From: Schauerella fraxinea | Lineage (GTDB): Bacteria > Pseudomonadota > Gammaproteobacteria > Burkholderiales > Burkholderiaceae_B | Assembly: GCA_030849965.1 (NCBI GenBank) | Contig: JAVDKL010000001.1 | Coordinates: 2,400,554-2,464,553 of the forward strand | Length of the DNA: 64,000 nucleotides | Direction of reading: 5' to 3' | In this document: piece after piece, positions 54,720-63,213 of the stretch | How positions within the stretch are numbered: the stretch's first letter is position 1 | Layout: the number at the start of each line of letters is the position of its first letter | Notes under the pieces: generated by a model | Told to the model about the DNA's origin: nothing | Database searches by the model: none | The model's input: only the letters and a program-made list of their open reading frames with translations | Program-made: the position numbers and the translations under genes

Positions 54720-55739
54720 ATGGCCACGCAACACATCAATCGCAAAATCATTCTGAAGCAACGCCCCACGGGACGCGTGACGCCCGAGGCGTTCGAACTC
54801 AAGGAAGCGCCTGCGCCCACGCCTGCCGATGGCCAGGTGCTGTTGAAGGTGCGCTATCTGTCGCTCGACCCCTACATGCGCGGCCGCATGAACGACGCGA
54901 AGTCGTACTCGGAACCGGTGGCTGTGGGCGCGGTGATGGAAGGCGGCACGGTGTGCGAAGTGATCGAAAGCCGCAACGCGAATTTTGCCGTGGGCGACAT
55001 CGTGCTCTCGCATTCGGGTTGGCAAACCTATGCGGTGTCCGATGGCAAGGGACTGCGCAAGATCGATCCGCAAGCCGCCCCCATGTCGACTGCACTCGGC
55101 GTATTGGGCATGCCGGGCTTCACGGCCTATAGCGGTTTGCTCACGCTCGGCCAGCCCAAAGCCGGCGAAACGGTAGTGGTGGCAGCAGCGAGCGGCCCGG
55201 TGGGTTCTGCCGTGGGACAGATCGCCCACATCAAGGGCGCGCGCGCGATCGGCATTGCCGGCGGCGCTGAAAAATGCGCTTTCGTCAAAAACGAATTGGG
55301 CTTTGACGCCGCCATCGATCATCATGCCCCGGACTTCGCCGAGCAACTGGCGCGAGCCTGCCCGGACGGCATCGACGTCTACTTCGAAAACGTCGGCGGC
55401 GCCGTGTGGGATGCCGTTTTCCCATTGCTCAACACGTTCTCGCGCGTTCCGGTGTGCGGACTGATCGCCCAATACGACGGCTTGAAAACGGACGGCCCCG
55501 ATCGCTTGCCGGCGTTGATGCAGCAGGTATTGGCAAAGCGCATCATGCTGCGGGGCTTCATCCAATTCGACTTCATCGACCAGCAGCCGGCCTTCCTGAA
55601 AGAGATGACGCAGTGGATCAAGGAGGGCAAGGTCAAATATCGCGAAGACATCGTCGACGGTCTGGACCGCGCGCCCGAAGCCTTCATCGGACTGCTTTCG
55701 GGAAAGAACTTCGGCAAGCTGGCGATCAAGGTGACGTGA
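54720..55739 (+). CDS. NADP-dependent zinc-independent MDR oxidoreductase
   Basis: 339 residues of the medium-chain dehydrogenase/reductase superfamily (leukotriene B4 dehydrogenase, CurA and YncB group). The Rossmann motif AAASGPVGSAVGQIA follows a GroES-like N-terminal half (YLSLDPYMRGRMND), and zinc-binding cysteines are absent. It probably reduces a C=C bond next to a carbonyl with NADPH. AAAGGA lies upstream of the ATG. Monocistronic. Confidence 0.9.
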   Translation: MATQHINRKIILKQRPTGRVTPEAFELKEAPAPTPADGQVLLKVRYLSLDPYMRGRMNDAKSYSEPVAVGAVMEGGTVCEVIESRNANFAVGDIVLSHSGWQTYAVSDGKGLRKIDPQAAPMSTALGVLGMPGFTAYSGLLTLGQPKAGETVVVAAASGPVGSAVGQIAHIKGARAIGIAGGAEKCAFVKNELGFDAAIDHHAPDFAEQLARACPDGIDVYFENVGGAVWDAVFPLLNTFSRVPVCGLIAQYDGLKTDGPDRLPALMQQVLAKRIMLRGFIQFDFIDQQPAFLKEMTQWIKEGKVKYREDIVDGLDRAPEAFIGLLSGKNFGKLAIKVT

Positions 55740-55870
55740 CCGCCAGCTTGCCGACCGACCTGCCCATGATCTCGCCCTCATCTGCGAGCGCGTTGCAATA
55801 ACAGGGGCGGGTAGATACTGTGGAATCAATCATGGGCGCTGCGCCATCGCGCCCACACCGACGCCACGCC

Positions 55871-57019
55871 TTACGCCGCAGCTTCGTCCTTGGCGTCCTT
55901 CTCGCCCTTGGCTTTGGCACGCATCCGCGCACGGCGCGTTGCCACCAGCAGCCGGCGTAGCCGATCGATCTGGCTGGCCAGTTGATGCGAGAGCCAGTAC
56001 GGGCCCTGCAACCCCACCGGCACGTCTGCCGCGTTCAAATAAGCCGGGGCCGCCGGCGGCGTATCCGGGATGGTGGCGCGCTTGAGTTGCGTGGCGTCGC
56101 CCGCCCGCAGCGCACGCGCCATGGCCAGCAGCACGAGGCTCATGTAGCGACCTTCGTTCTGAAATGACGTCATCGTGCGCTGCCATGCGGCAGCGTCTGC
56201 CTGCTTGAGCGGCGTGGCGGACATCATTTCCAGCGTGCTCAGAATCGAGCGATGCAGCGTCTGAATTTCTTCGAGGCGCGCCATCGGAATCTCCATTTCC
56301 TTGGCGACCGATGGCATCAGGTTGCGCATCGAGATCGAGCGGCGATTGAGCTCGCCGATCATGGCGTTACGAGCTTCGGGCGACAACGGATCGTCCGAGA
56401 GCGTGCGGCGCACGAGCGACGCACACCGGCGCAGGTTGAGCGCCATGCCGAAACGCCACGAGTAGGTGGCATGCAGGGGCAATGCGAACGAAAAGGCCAG
56501 CGCTACTACGATGCCGACCAGCACATTGAAGCCGCGCCACATGCCGGTTTCGATCGAGTTATCGCCGTGGCCCGCCACAATAATCATGGTGATGGCCGTC
56601 AAGAGCGCCACATAGCCCGCGCGCCCGATGGCGTAATAGCCGCAGATGCCGGCAGCCAGCGCGAGCAACCCGTAGGTCAGCCACTCCACGCCGAACAGGG
56701 CATGTATGAGAATGAAGGCGAGACCGGTAACGGCGCCGATCACGGTGCCCAACGCGCGCTCGGTGGCCTTCTTGCGGATATTGCCGTGATGCTGGATGCC
56801 GCCGATGACGATCAGCATCGACACCGACGCCCAATCGCCATGCGGGATGTGCAGCCCGCTCGTGATCATGATGGTGACCAGCATCGCCAGCGCCACGCGA
56901 ATGGCGTGCAACGCCTGCGCATGCCGATAGCGTTGATAAGGCGACGCCAGATGCTTGATCGCCCCGACCATGCGGCGCATTGGACGAAGAAGCGGGGCAA
57001 GAGCAGTGGCGAACGGCAT
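55871..57019 (-). CDS. FUSC/aromatic acid exporter-like membrane protein
   Basis: 382 residues from the ATG at 57019; a TTG at 57061 would add 14 residues and neither start has a good ribosome site. The N-terminal half holds about five or six membrane helices (VALAMLVTIMITSGLHIPHGDWA, SMLIVIGGIQHHGN, ALGTVIGAVTGLAFIL), the C-terminal half is a cytoplasmic helical region ending in a Lys/Ala-rich tail. This matches the FUSC family (fusaric-acid resistance, AaeB-like). It may export aromatic or other weak acids. No membrane-fusion partner is adjacent. Confidence 0.82.
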   Translation of the reverse strand: MPFATALAPLLRPMRRMVGAIKHLASPYQRYRHAQALHAIRVALAMLVTIMITSGLHIPHGDWASVSMLIVIGGIQHHGNIRKKATERALGTVIGAVTGLAFILIHALFGVEWLTYGLLALAAGICGYYAIGRAGYVALLTAITMIIVAGHGDNSIETGMWRGFNVLVGIVVALAFSFALPLHATYSWRFGMALNLRRCASLVRRTLSDDPLSPEARNAMIGELNRRSISMRNLMPSVAKEMEIPMARLEEIQTLHRSILSTLEMMSATPLKQADAAAWQRTMTSFQNEGRYMSLVLLAMARALRAGDATQLKRATIPDTPPAAPAYLNAADVPVGLQGPYWLSHQLASQIDRLRRLLVATRRARMRAKAKGEKDAKDEAAA

Positions 57020-57192
57020 GGTGCGCAAATACAAGGCATACCCCGTATCGGGGTGGAGCAATCAGTTTAATGCCGTACGGGCGACTTTGTGTGCACTGCA
57101 CCATTTCGTGGTGACGATGCAACAGAGAGAACGCCGCGTTCCACCTGCCTCGGTGCTGCGGGTGCTGCCGCTGCCGTTGCCCGCATCACGGC

Positions 57193-58248
57193 TCATTTCG
57201 CCGCCGTCGTCATCCCCTCGTAATACGTGCCTAGTGCGTCGATCTCTTCCGGTGTGAGTCGCAGCGAAAATGCGCGCATCACGCCCACGTCGTCGTTCTG
57301 ACGTTGCCCGTTGCGAAACGCATTCATCTGATCGATGAAATAGCCCTTCGGCTGCCCGGCGAGACGCGGCAGCAATGGCCCTTCGCCCTGCCCTTGCACG
57401 CCGTGGCAATTCGCACAGGCCGGCAACGCGCGCGCGTTTTCGCCCAGCACGTCGAGCTTGCGGGCACTTTCGGGGCCGGATAGCTTCGGCTGCACGGCCT
57501 GCGCCGGCAAGCTGGCGTAGTACTTGGAGACCTGCCCGATTTCGTCGTCTGTCATGCCTTTGGCGATGGCGGTCATCAATGGATGATTACGGGCACCGCT
57601 GCGGTAATCGGTAAGCTGCTTGGCCATGTATTCGCCACTCAAGCCGGCGAGCGTCGGAAAGATGCCGCCGGGCGCCGCAACGCCCTGCGCGCCATGACAG
57701 GCCACGCACGCTTGCACGCCACCTGCAGGACGACCTGCCGATGCAAGCTGCTGCCCCATTTTGGCGTCGGCTTTCTGCAGCGGCGCCTCCCATGACGGAC
57801 GGCTGGGCGAGAAGTCCAGCGCGCTGCGCCCTGGGACCGGCGTAGGGGCCGGCAAGGCGGTCGGCGCCGTGCCTTGCGTGGCAGCGACCGGTGCCGCGGG
57901 CGCGGCGGTGGTGGCCGTGCCACTCGCTGCCGTGGCGGGCGCACTGGTGGCGGCCGCTGCAGGCGGCGTGGCAGGCGTGGCCCCTGCCGCCGGACTGCCC
58001 GGCGCTGCGCCTGCAGCAGGTGCCGACCCAGCAGGTGGCGCAACGCCTGGCGCCGTTCCAGCCGCGCCAGCAGCAGGCGCCACAGCGGCAACCGCCGGGG
58101 CCGCGCGTTGCGTGACGGCCGTCGGCCGAATCAATCCCTCCCCGCCCAATCCCACCATCTGATAACCCGTTGCCACCAGGGTGATGACCGGCAACGCGAT
58201 CATCAACCCCACCGTCACCATCATTCCCATGCGATTGGTCTGCATCAT
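57193..58248 (-). CDS. Tethered diheme cytochrome c of the GMC dehydrogenase complex
   Basis: 351 residues. An N-terminal membrane segment (MGMMVTVGLMIALPVITLVA) acts as signal or anchor, then an Ala/Pro-rich linker of more than 90 residues, then two cytochrome c domains with heme sites CVACH and CANCH; Met ligands follow each domain. It should pass electrons from the FAD subunit encoded upstream to the respiratory chain. The start ATG at 58248 overlaps the FAD-subunit stop by 4 bases. The long linker is unusual and lets the hemes reach several partners. Confidence 0.88.
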   Translation of the reverse strand: MMQTNRMGMMVTVGLMIALPVITLVATGYQMVGLGGEGLIRPTAVTQRAAPAVAAVAPAAGAAGTAPGVAPPAGSAPAAGAAPGSPAAGATPATPPAAAATSAPATAASGTATTAAPAAPVAATQGTAPTALPAPTPVPGRSALDFSPSRPSWEAPLQKADAKMGQQLASAGRPAGGVQACVACHGAQGVAAPGGIFPTLAGLSGEYMAKQLTDYRSGARNHPLMTAIAKGMTDDEIGQVSKYYASLPAQAVQPKLSGPESARKLDVLGENARALPACANCHGVQGQGEGPLLPRLAGQPKGYFIDQMNAFRNGQRQNDDVGVMRAFSLRLTPEEIDALGTYYEGMTTAAK

Positions 58249-60026
58249 GACACCAGCGGTCCAGGCGAACGAAGATAGTCCGCTTTGATTTTTTCGACGA
58301 TCCAGTAGGCGGTAGCGCCTACGGTACCGGTGGGGTTGTAGCCGGAGTTTTGCGGAAAGAGCGACGCACCCGCCACGAACACATTGGGCACATCCCACAC
58401 TTGGCCGAAGCGGTTGACCACACTGGTGTTGGGATCGTCGCCGATCGCCGTACCGCCCGTAAGGTGAGTCGATTGATAAGACGTGGCGGTGAAGGGTTTC
58501 TTGCGCGGCCCGGGTTCGGTACGCACGACGCCCTTCATGGCCTTGCCGATTTCATCGCCCTTCTCGGTCAGGAATGCCGACATGCGAATGTCATTGTCGG
58601 GAAAGTCATAGGTGATGCGCAGGAGCGGCAAGCCCCAGGCGTCCTTGTAGGTCGGATCCAGGCTGAGATAGGTGCCGCGGGTCGGCTGCGCCGAGCCCGT
58701 GATCGTGATCGATGCCGAATGGTTGTAGTAGCGCTTGACCTGCTTCTTCCATTCCGAGCCCCACGATGGCGTGCCCTTGGGGGTGGGGTGATATCCGATC
58801 GGCGCACCGCTCACGACCTGGATCTGCAGATAGCCGCCACCCACGAAACCGTGCGGTCCGTGGTCGAAGTTGTCAGCGCTGAAATCGTCCATGGTGACGG
58901 CCACCGCACCGGCGCCCATGAAGGGATTGATGTTGGTCGCTTCGTCGAAAAACAGATTCACGCCCGACGTGGTCTGGTGCGTGTAGTTGCGTCCCACCAC
59001 ACCCGTGTTGGTCACGGGGTCGAACGGTTTGCCGATGCCCGAGAGCAAGAGCAGGCGCACGTTGTTGATGCTGAAGGCGCACATCACCACGATCTCGGCA
59101 GGCTGAAACACCTCTTCGCCAGCTGCGTCCACGTAACTCACGCCACGTGCGCGTTTTTTGTCTTCGGTGAGCTCCACTTTCAGAACATGCGCGCCGGTGC
59201 GAATCTCGAAATTTTCCATCTTCATCGCGACCGGCAGGATACAGACCTGTGGCGACGCTTTCGCAAAGTGCTCACACCCGAAGTTCGAACAGAACCCACA
59301 GTACACACAGGCGCTCATGTGCAACCCTTCCGAGTTCACATAGGGCCGCGTGGCCAATGCCGACGGCTGCACATAGGGGTGATAGCCCAATCCTTTTGCG
59401 GCCTCACCGAATAAGGCCGGCGCAAAAGGCACTTTCATCGGCGGATTGGGATACGGACGCGAACGCCAAGGTTCGAACGGATTGCCGTCGGCCTGCTTCT
59501 GCCCTTTCAGATTGCCTGCCTGACCCGACGCGCCGATCAGATAATCGAACCGGTCGAAGTAGGGTTCGAGTTCGTCGTACGACATCGGCCAGTCTTGACT
59601 GGTGAGGTCGGCATCGAAGATCTTGGCGCCATAACGGTCGGTGTAGTGGCTGCGCATCTTGAAGTCGGTGGGATCGAAACGGTAATATGCACCCGACCAG
59701 TGATTGCCCGCGCCGCCCAGATGCGTGCCGGGATACGCAAACTGCCAGCGTCGCATCGGCAGTGCTTTTTGATCGGTGTTATTGCGGAAGGTATAGGTTT
59801 CGGTGGCGGCATTTTGATGCAGGGCGTGACGCCGCGTGTATTTCAACTCGTCATGCACATTGGGGCCCTGAAAGTCGGGTGATGGCCAACGCGCCTCTCC
59901 CCGTTCCAACACCAACACGCGCTGATTGGCGGCAGCGAGCTCTTTGCCGATGATGGCACCGGTCCATCCGCCGCCCACGATGGCCACATCCACGGCCGGT
60001 AAGGTTTTAGCCATGTGCGTCGCCAT
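58245..60026 (-). CDS. GMC-family FAD-dependent dehydrogenase, large subunit
   Basis: 593 residues. FAD motif VAIVGGGWTGAIIGKEL at the N-terminus, a cysteine cluster ACVYCGFCSNFGCEH (about 225-245) that resembles the Fe-S cluster site of FAD-linked glucose dehydrogenase (inference), and the C-terminal catalytic region with STHLTGGTAIGDDPN and NSGYNPTGT. It matches the gluconate/glucose/sorbitol dehydrogenase family; the polyol or sugar acid is unknown. ATG at 60026 overlaps the gamma-subunit gene by 20 bases; an ATG at 60014 is possible. It probably crosses the membrane with the Tat gamma subunit. Confidence 0.91.
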   Translation of the reverse strand: MATHMAKTLPAVDVAIVGGGWTGAIIGKELAAANQRVLVLERGEARWPSPDFQGPNVHDELKYTRRHALHQNAATETYTFRNNTDQKALPMRRWQFAYPGTHLGGAGNHWSGAYYRFDPTDFKMRSHYTDRYGAKIFDADLTSQDWPMSYDELEPYFDRFDYLIGASGQAGNLKGQKQADGNPFEPWRSRPYPNPPMKVPFAPALFGEAAKGLGYHPYVQPSALATRPYVNSEGLHMSACVYCGFCSNFGCEHFAKASPQVCILPVAMKMENFEIRTGAHVLKVELTEDKKRARGVSYVDAAGEEVFQPAEIVVMCAFSINNVRLLLLSGIGKPFDPVTNTGVVGRNYTHQTTSGVNLFFDEATNINPFMGAGAVAVTMDDFSADNFDHGPHGFVGGGYLQIQVVSGAPIGYHPTPKGTPSWGSEWKKQVKRYYNHSASITITGSAQPTRGTYLSLDPTYKDAWGLPLLRITYDFPDNDIRMSAFLTEKGDEIGKAMKGVVRTEPGPRKKPFTATSYQSTHLTGGTAIGDDPNTSVVNRFGQVWDVPNVFVAGASLFPQNSGYNPTGTVGATAYWIVEKIKADYLRSPGPLVS

Positions 60027-60774
60027 CCATCATGTTGTGTGCTTTTGCCGTGGCAATCGATACCGGCTGGCCGGCCCAGATCACCCCGTGACGTTCGATA
60101 TCGTTGGAAAAGCTCGCAAACGCACCGGGAAACCCCACCAGCTTCCAACCGACCATATCCACATTGCCGCCGTACATGGGATCGGAGAAAAATCCCTCAA
60201 TCGTGCCTTCAAGCAGGGCTTGAAAGAACAAGTCCGATGGCAACGGTGAAAAATCGACGTCGCCCGCCTGCATCTTTTGCAGCCAGCCATCCTGCTGCTC
60301 GGCAGTGAGCTCGGCAAACGGCTTGCCGTCCTGCTTGCGCGTGGCCGCGTCCAACGAAGCCAGTCCGCGACGGATCATCTCGGCAGGCGTAAACGACAGT
60401 TGATAGCCTTGCTCGGGGGTGCCTTTCTCGAAGGGCCCTTGCCGATAGAGCTGGTCACCCGTACCCCACGCGCCCGCCAACTGGCCATCCATGAAAAACG
60501 TGACCCCAGCCTCCTTGGCGCCCGGCCCCAGGTCATCGGCCGGGATGAGGCGCGCACTGATGGCGTCCATGGCTTGCGCCTCGTTGGCGTTGAAGAACTT
60601 CAGGGTGCGGTCACCGGGCGGGCTCGCCATTGGCATTGCGTTGTTTGGGGGGGCTGCGCCTGGCGCTTGTGTGGGTGCCGTGGCAGCATGCGCCCCGGCG
60701 ACCCAAGCCCCCGGAACACCCAGCGTGATGGCCTTGAGAATGCCACGCCGACCTTGGACCGGTTTTTCTTCCAT
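60007..60774 (-). CDS. Gluconate 2-dehydrogenase subunit 3 family (gamma) protein
   Basis: 255 residues with a Tat signal (GRRGILKAITLGVPGAWVA). FFNANEAQAMDAISARLIPAD and FFMDGQLAGAWG are the family hallmarks. In related complexes this subunit carries the FAD subunit through the Tat pathway and anchors it. GGAG lies 6 bases before the ATG. First gene of the complex operon. Confidence 0.9.
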   Translation of the reverse strand: MEEKPVQGRRGILKAITLGVPGAWVAGAHAATAPTQAPGAAPPNNAMPMASPPGDRTLKFFNANEAQAMDAISARLIPADDLGPGAKEAGVTFFMDGQLAGAWGTGDQLYRQGPFEKGTPEQGYQLSFTPAEMIRRGLASLDAATRKQDGKPFAELTAEQQDGWLQKMQAGDVDFSPLPSDLFFQALLEGTIEGFFSDPMYGGNVDMVGWKLVGFPGAFASFSNDIERHGVIWAGQPVSIATAKAHNMMDGDAHG

Positions 60775-60924
60775 GCATCACTCCGGTGATGGGGCCGCCG
60801 TTGCGTCGGCCCCCGACTCGCGCAGCGACCGCAGCAAATCGTTTGCCCGGCATGGCGCTTGCCCGCCTATTCTCACTCCGATGCTTACTATTTTCGCCGT
60901 TCTGCACCCAATCTAGGGAAAACC

Positions 60925-61284
60925 ATGAGCCGCTATCTGACGAATCCGTTACCCGCCGCGTTGCGCGCAGTCGTGCTGTCGATCGGCATCATGGCGGTGC
61001 CGCTGGTCAATGCGGCCACGTCCCCATCGACTACGGCACCGTCCGCGCAAGGGCCTGCCGCCGAGCAGAAATCACAGGAACGCGCGCAGCAAAAAGAGAA
61101 GACGGCGCCCTCGGCACAGTCCGGTGCAGTGAAGCCGACTGGCGCCTCGAAGGGCGACGGCGGGTCCGACACCCGAGATTCGAAAGGCAAGAGCGGCAGC
61201 ACGACCGGCTCCACGGGTAGCGGTGGCATGCAGGGCTCGGGGGCAACCTCGGGCTCGGGCGGCGGCGCCGATACGCGTCAATAG
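60925..61284 (+). CDS. Small secreted low-complexity protein
   Basis: 119 residues. A clear signal peptide (about 1-30, ending VNAA) precedes a hydrophilic, low-complexity chain of Ser, Gly, Thr, Ala, Gln and Lys, ending in Gly/Ser repeats. No conserved domain is recognised, and the composition resembles disordered periplasmic or cell-envelope proteins. TAGGGA lies 8 bases upstream of the ATG. It diverges from the GMC complex operon. It could be a spurious open frame, but the signal peptide and ribosome site favour a real gene. Confidence 0.6.
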   Translation: MSRYLTNPLPAALRAVVLSIGIMAVPLVNAATSPSTTAPSAQGPAAEQKSQERAQQKEKTAPSAQSGAVKPTGASKGDGGSDTRDSKGKSGSTTGSTGSGGMQGSGATSGSGGGADTRQ

Positions 61285-61449
61285 CGCGTCGGCGCTATGT
61301 AACGAGCACGTCTATAACCGACAACTCTCGAGCAGGGTCCGCGCGCCCGGCATTGCAACGTCGTGTCGCCTTCAACCGAACTCAACCATGGTGATGGGCT
61401 TGTCCCGACAGCCCGCAACAGCCGGTCCACGCCACTTGCAACGGCTTAT

Positions 61450-62115
61450 CTATGCCGCTTTAGCCGTGGGAAACACGGCGATGAAGTCGAGCAGCTTTTC
61501 ACCCAATAGATTGACGTGACCGCGCATGGCATTGGCGGCACCTTCCTCATCGCCGGTCACGATGCAGCGCAAGATTTCGCCATGCTCATCCAACGTCGCG
61601 GTGCGGCGGCTGGGTTTATGTGTGACGAGTTTGCGATAGGCGCCGATGCGGTTGCGCAACGTGCGGGTTTGCTCCGCCAAGAATCCGTTTTGCGCCGCTT
61701 CATAGATCAGCTCGTGAAAGCGTCGGTTGACCTCATAAAACGCATCCACCTCGTTGGTGTTCGACAGCGCCTCGAGCTCGCGATGCAGCACACTCATTTC
61801 CGCGATCTGCGCTGCCGATATCCGGCGCGCCGCCATGCGCGCGCATAACGCTTCGAGTTCGGCCATGACCTGGAACATCTCGATCAGCCGGTGGGCAGAC
61901 AACGACACCACCAATGCAGGCTGGCGCGTGCGCATCTGAATCAATCCAGCCGACGCCAGATGCCGCAGCGCTTCGCGCACCGGCGTGCGCGACACCTTGA
62001 AGCGCGCAGCCAGTTCGACTTCATCCAGGCGGGCGCCCGGACCCAACTCACCGGAAAAGATTTCGCCCTCGAGGGCCTCGAGAATCTGTTGGGAACGGCT
62101 GAGCGAAGGGGCCAT
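61450..62115 (-). CDS. GntR-family (FCD) transcriptional regulator
   Basis: 221 residues from the ATG at 62115. Winged HTH with RFKVSRTPVREALRHLASAGL, then an FCD domain with metal-binding residues in NRRFHELIYEAA and a C-terminal helix with MRGHV. Divergent from the SDR-aminotransferase genes across 301 bases containing a 10-bp palindrome, ATGTATACAT, between likely -35 and -10 boxes of its own promoter. It probably represses itself and the divergent genes. Confidence 0.9.
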   Translation of the reverse strand: MAPSLSRSQQILEALEGEIFSGELGPGARLDEVELAARFKVSRTPVREALRHLASAGLIQMRTRQPALVVSLSAHRLIEMFQVMAELEALCARMAARRISAAQIAEMSVLHRELEALSNTNEVDAFYEVNRRFHELIYEAAQNGFLAEQTRTLRNRIGAYRKLVTHKPSRRTATLDEHGEILRCIVTGDEEGAANAMRGHVNLLGEKLLDFIAVFPTAKAA

Positions 62116-62416
62116 GGCGATAGAGAAAGTGAGATAACAAGGCGCTATTTTATCGATCAATGTATACATCGGCCAGCATTTTGTATGCACAGTTTCGGCG
62201 CATGCTGATCCACGTTTGGCACCGCATCGGGGCACATCGTAGCGCTAGCAATGGCGCGCTCCTGCGAAGAAAAGTTGGCATGCATGTTGCTTGTATTCCC
62301 TCACCGCAAAATCACTATCGACGCTGCGGACTCTTCGAACACGGCAAGCTTGACGGCCTGGTTGAATACATCAACGGCCACATTGCATGCATTTACGCCA
62401 AGGATGCGATAGGTAG
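62116..62416. other. Divergent regulatory region
   Basis: No gene seen in these 301 bases. Besides the ATGTATACAT palindrome there are two GCATGCAT-type motifs (62278-62286 and 62384-62391) nearer the SDR start, the second a perfect 8-bp palindrome. Likely promoter and operator region for both genes. Confidence 0.5.
62160..62169. promoter_or_regulatory. Probable GntR operator
   Basis: ATGTATACAT is a perfect palindrome resembling the TTGTATACAA-type sites known for FCD GntR regulators. It lies 45 bases upstream of the GntR start, between a minus-strand TAAAAT -10 box (62152-62147) and its -35 position, so binding would block transcription of the regulator. Confidence 0.4.
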
Positions 62417-63202
62417 ATGGAACTCGGTCTGAAAGGTAAGTCGGCGCTGATCACAGGCGCATCCAAGGGCATCGGTCTGGCCACGGCGCACAGCTTTGCG
62501 CGCGAAGGTATTTCGACCCTCTATCTGGCGGCGCGCTCCGTCGATGGCCTGGCCGCCGCAAAGGAAGCCCTGTCGTCGCAATACGGCACCACCGTGCACG
62601 TGCACGCGATGGATCTGTCGGTCACGGAAAACGTGTTGCGTCTTGCGCGCGAGTGCGCCGAGGCCGACATCCTCGTCAACAATGCGGCCGACTCGTCCGC
62701 CGGCCCGCTCGATCAGATTTCCGATCAGGTCTGGCGCGACAGCCTCGACCTCAAGATCTTTTCCTACGTGACGCTCACGCGCGAAATGTATGCGCACATG
62801 AAAAAGCGCGGCAGCGGCGTCATCGTCAATGACATCGGCAACTCGGGCGAAAACTGGGATGCCAACTACATCGTCGGCACGACCGGCAACGCCGCAATGA
62901 TGGCGTTCACACGTGGCGTGGGTGGCCGCAGTCTCGATGACGGCATCCGTGTCGTCGGCGTCAATCCCGGCCCGGTCGCCACCGACCGCATGGTCAAACT
63001 GATGAAACGCCGCGCGCTGGATTGGTATGGCGACGAGGGCCGCTGGGAGGAACTGTTCGACAAGTATCCCGCCAAGCGCCCCGCCAGCGCCGAGGAAGTC
63101 GCCGACCTGATGGTGTATCTCGCCTCGGATCGCGCGGGCTACATCACCGGCACCATCGTGACCATCGACGGCGGCATCGCTTCGCGCCGCTCCATCATCT
63201 GA
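62417..63202 (+). CDS. SDR-family oxidoreductase lacking the catalytic lysine
   Basis: 261 residues. NAD(P)-binding TGASKGIG, NNAAD, and NPGPVATDRM are regular SDR motifs, but the YxxxK motif reads YIVGT at residues 151-155, so Lys is replaced by Thr; Tyr151 and a preceding Ser (GNSGEN) are present. Catalysis may be altered or use another residue. TAGGTAG precedes the ATG. It starts 11 bases before the aminotransferase, so they form an operon, divergent from the GntR regulator. Confidence 0.83.
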   Translation: MELGLKGKSALITGASKGIGLATAHSFAREGISTLYLAARSVDGLAAAKEALSSQYGTTVHVHAMDLSVTENVLRLARECAEADILVNNAADSSAGPLDQISDQVWRDSLDLKIFSYVTLTREMYAHMKKRGSGVIVNDIGNSGENWDANYIVGTTGNAAMMAFTRGVGGRSLDDGIRVVGVNPGPVATDRMVKLMKRRALDWYGDEGRWEELFDKYPAKRPASAEEVADLMVYLASDRAGYITGTIVTIDGGIASRRSII

Positions 63203-63213
63203 GCGGAGACACC

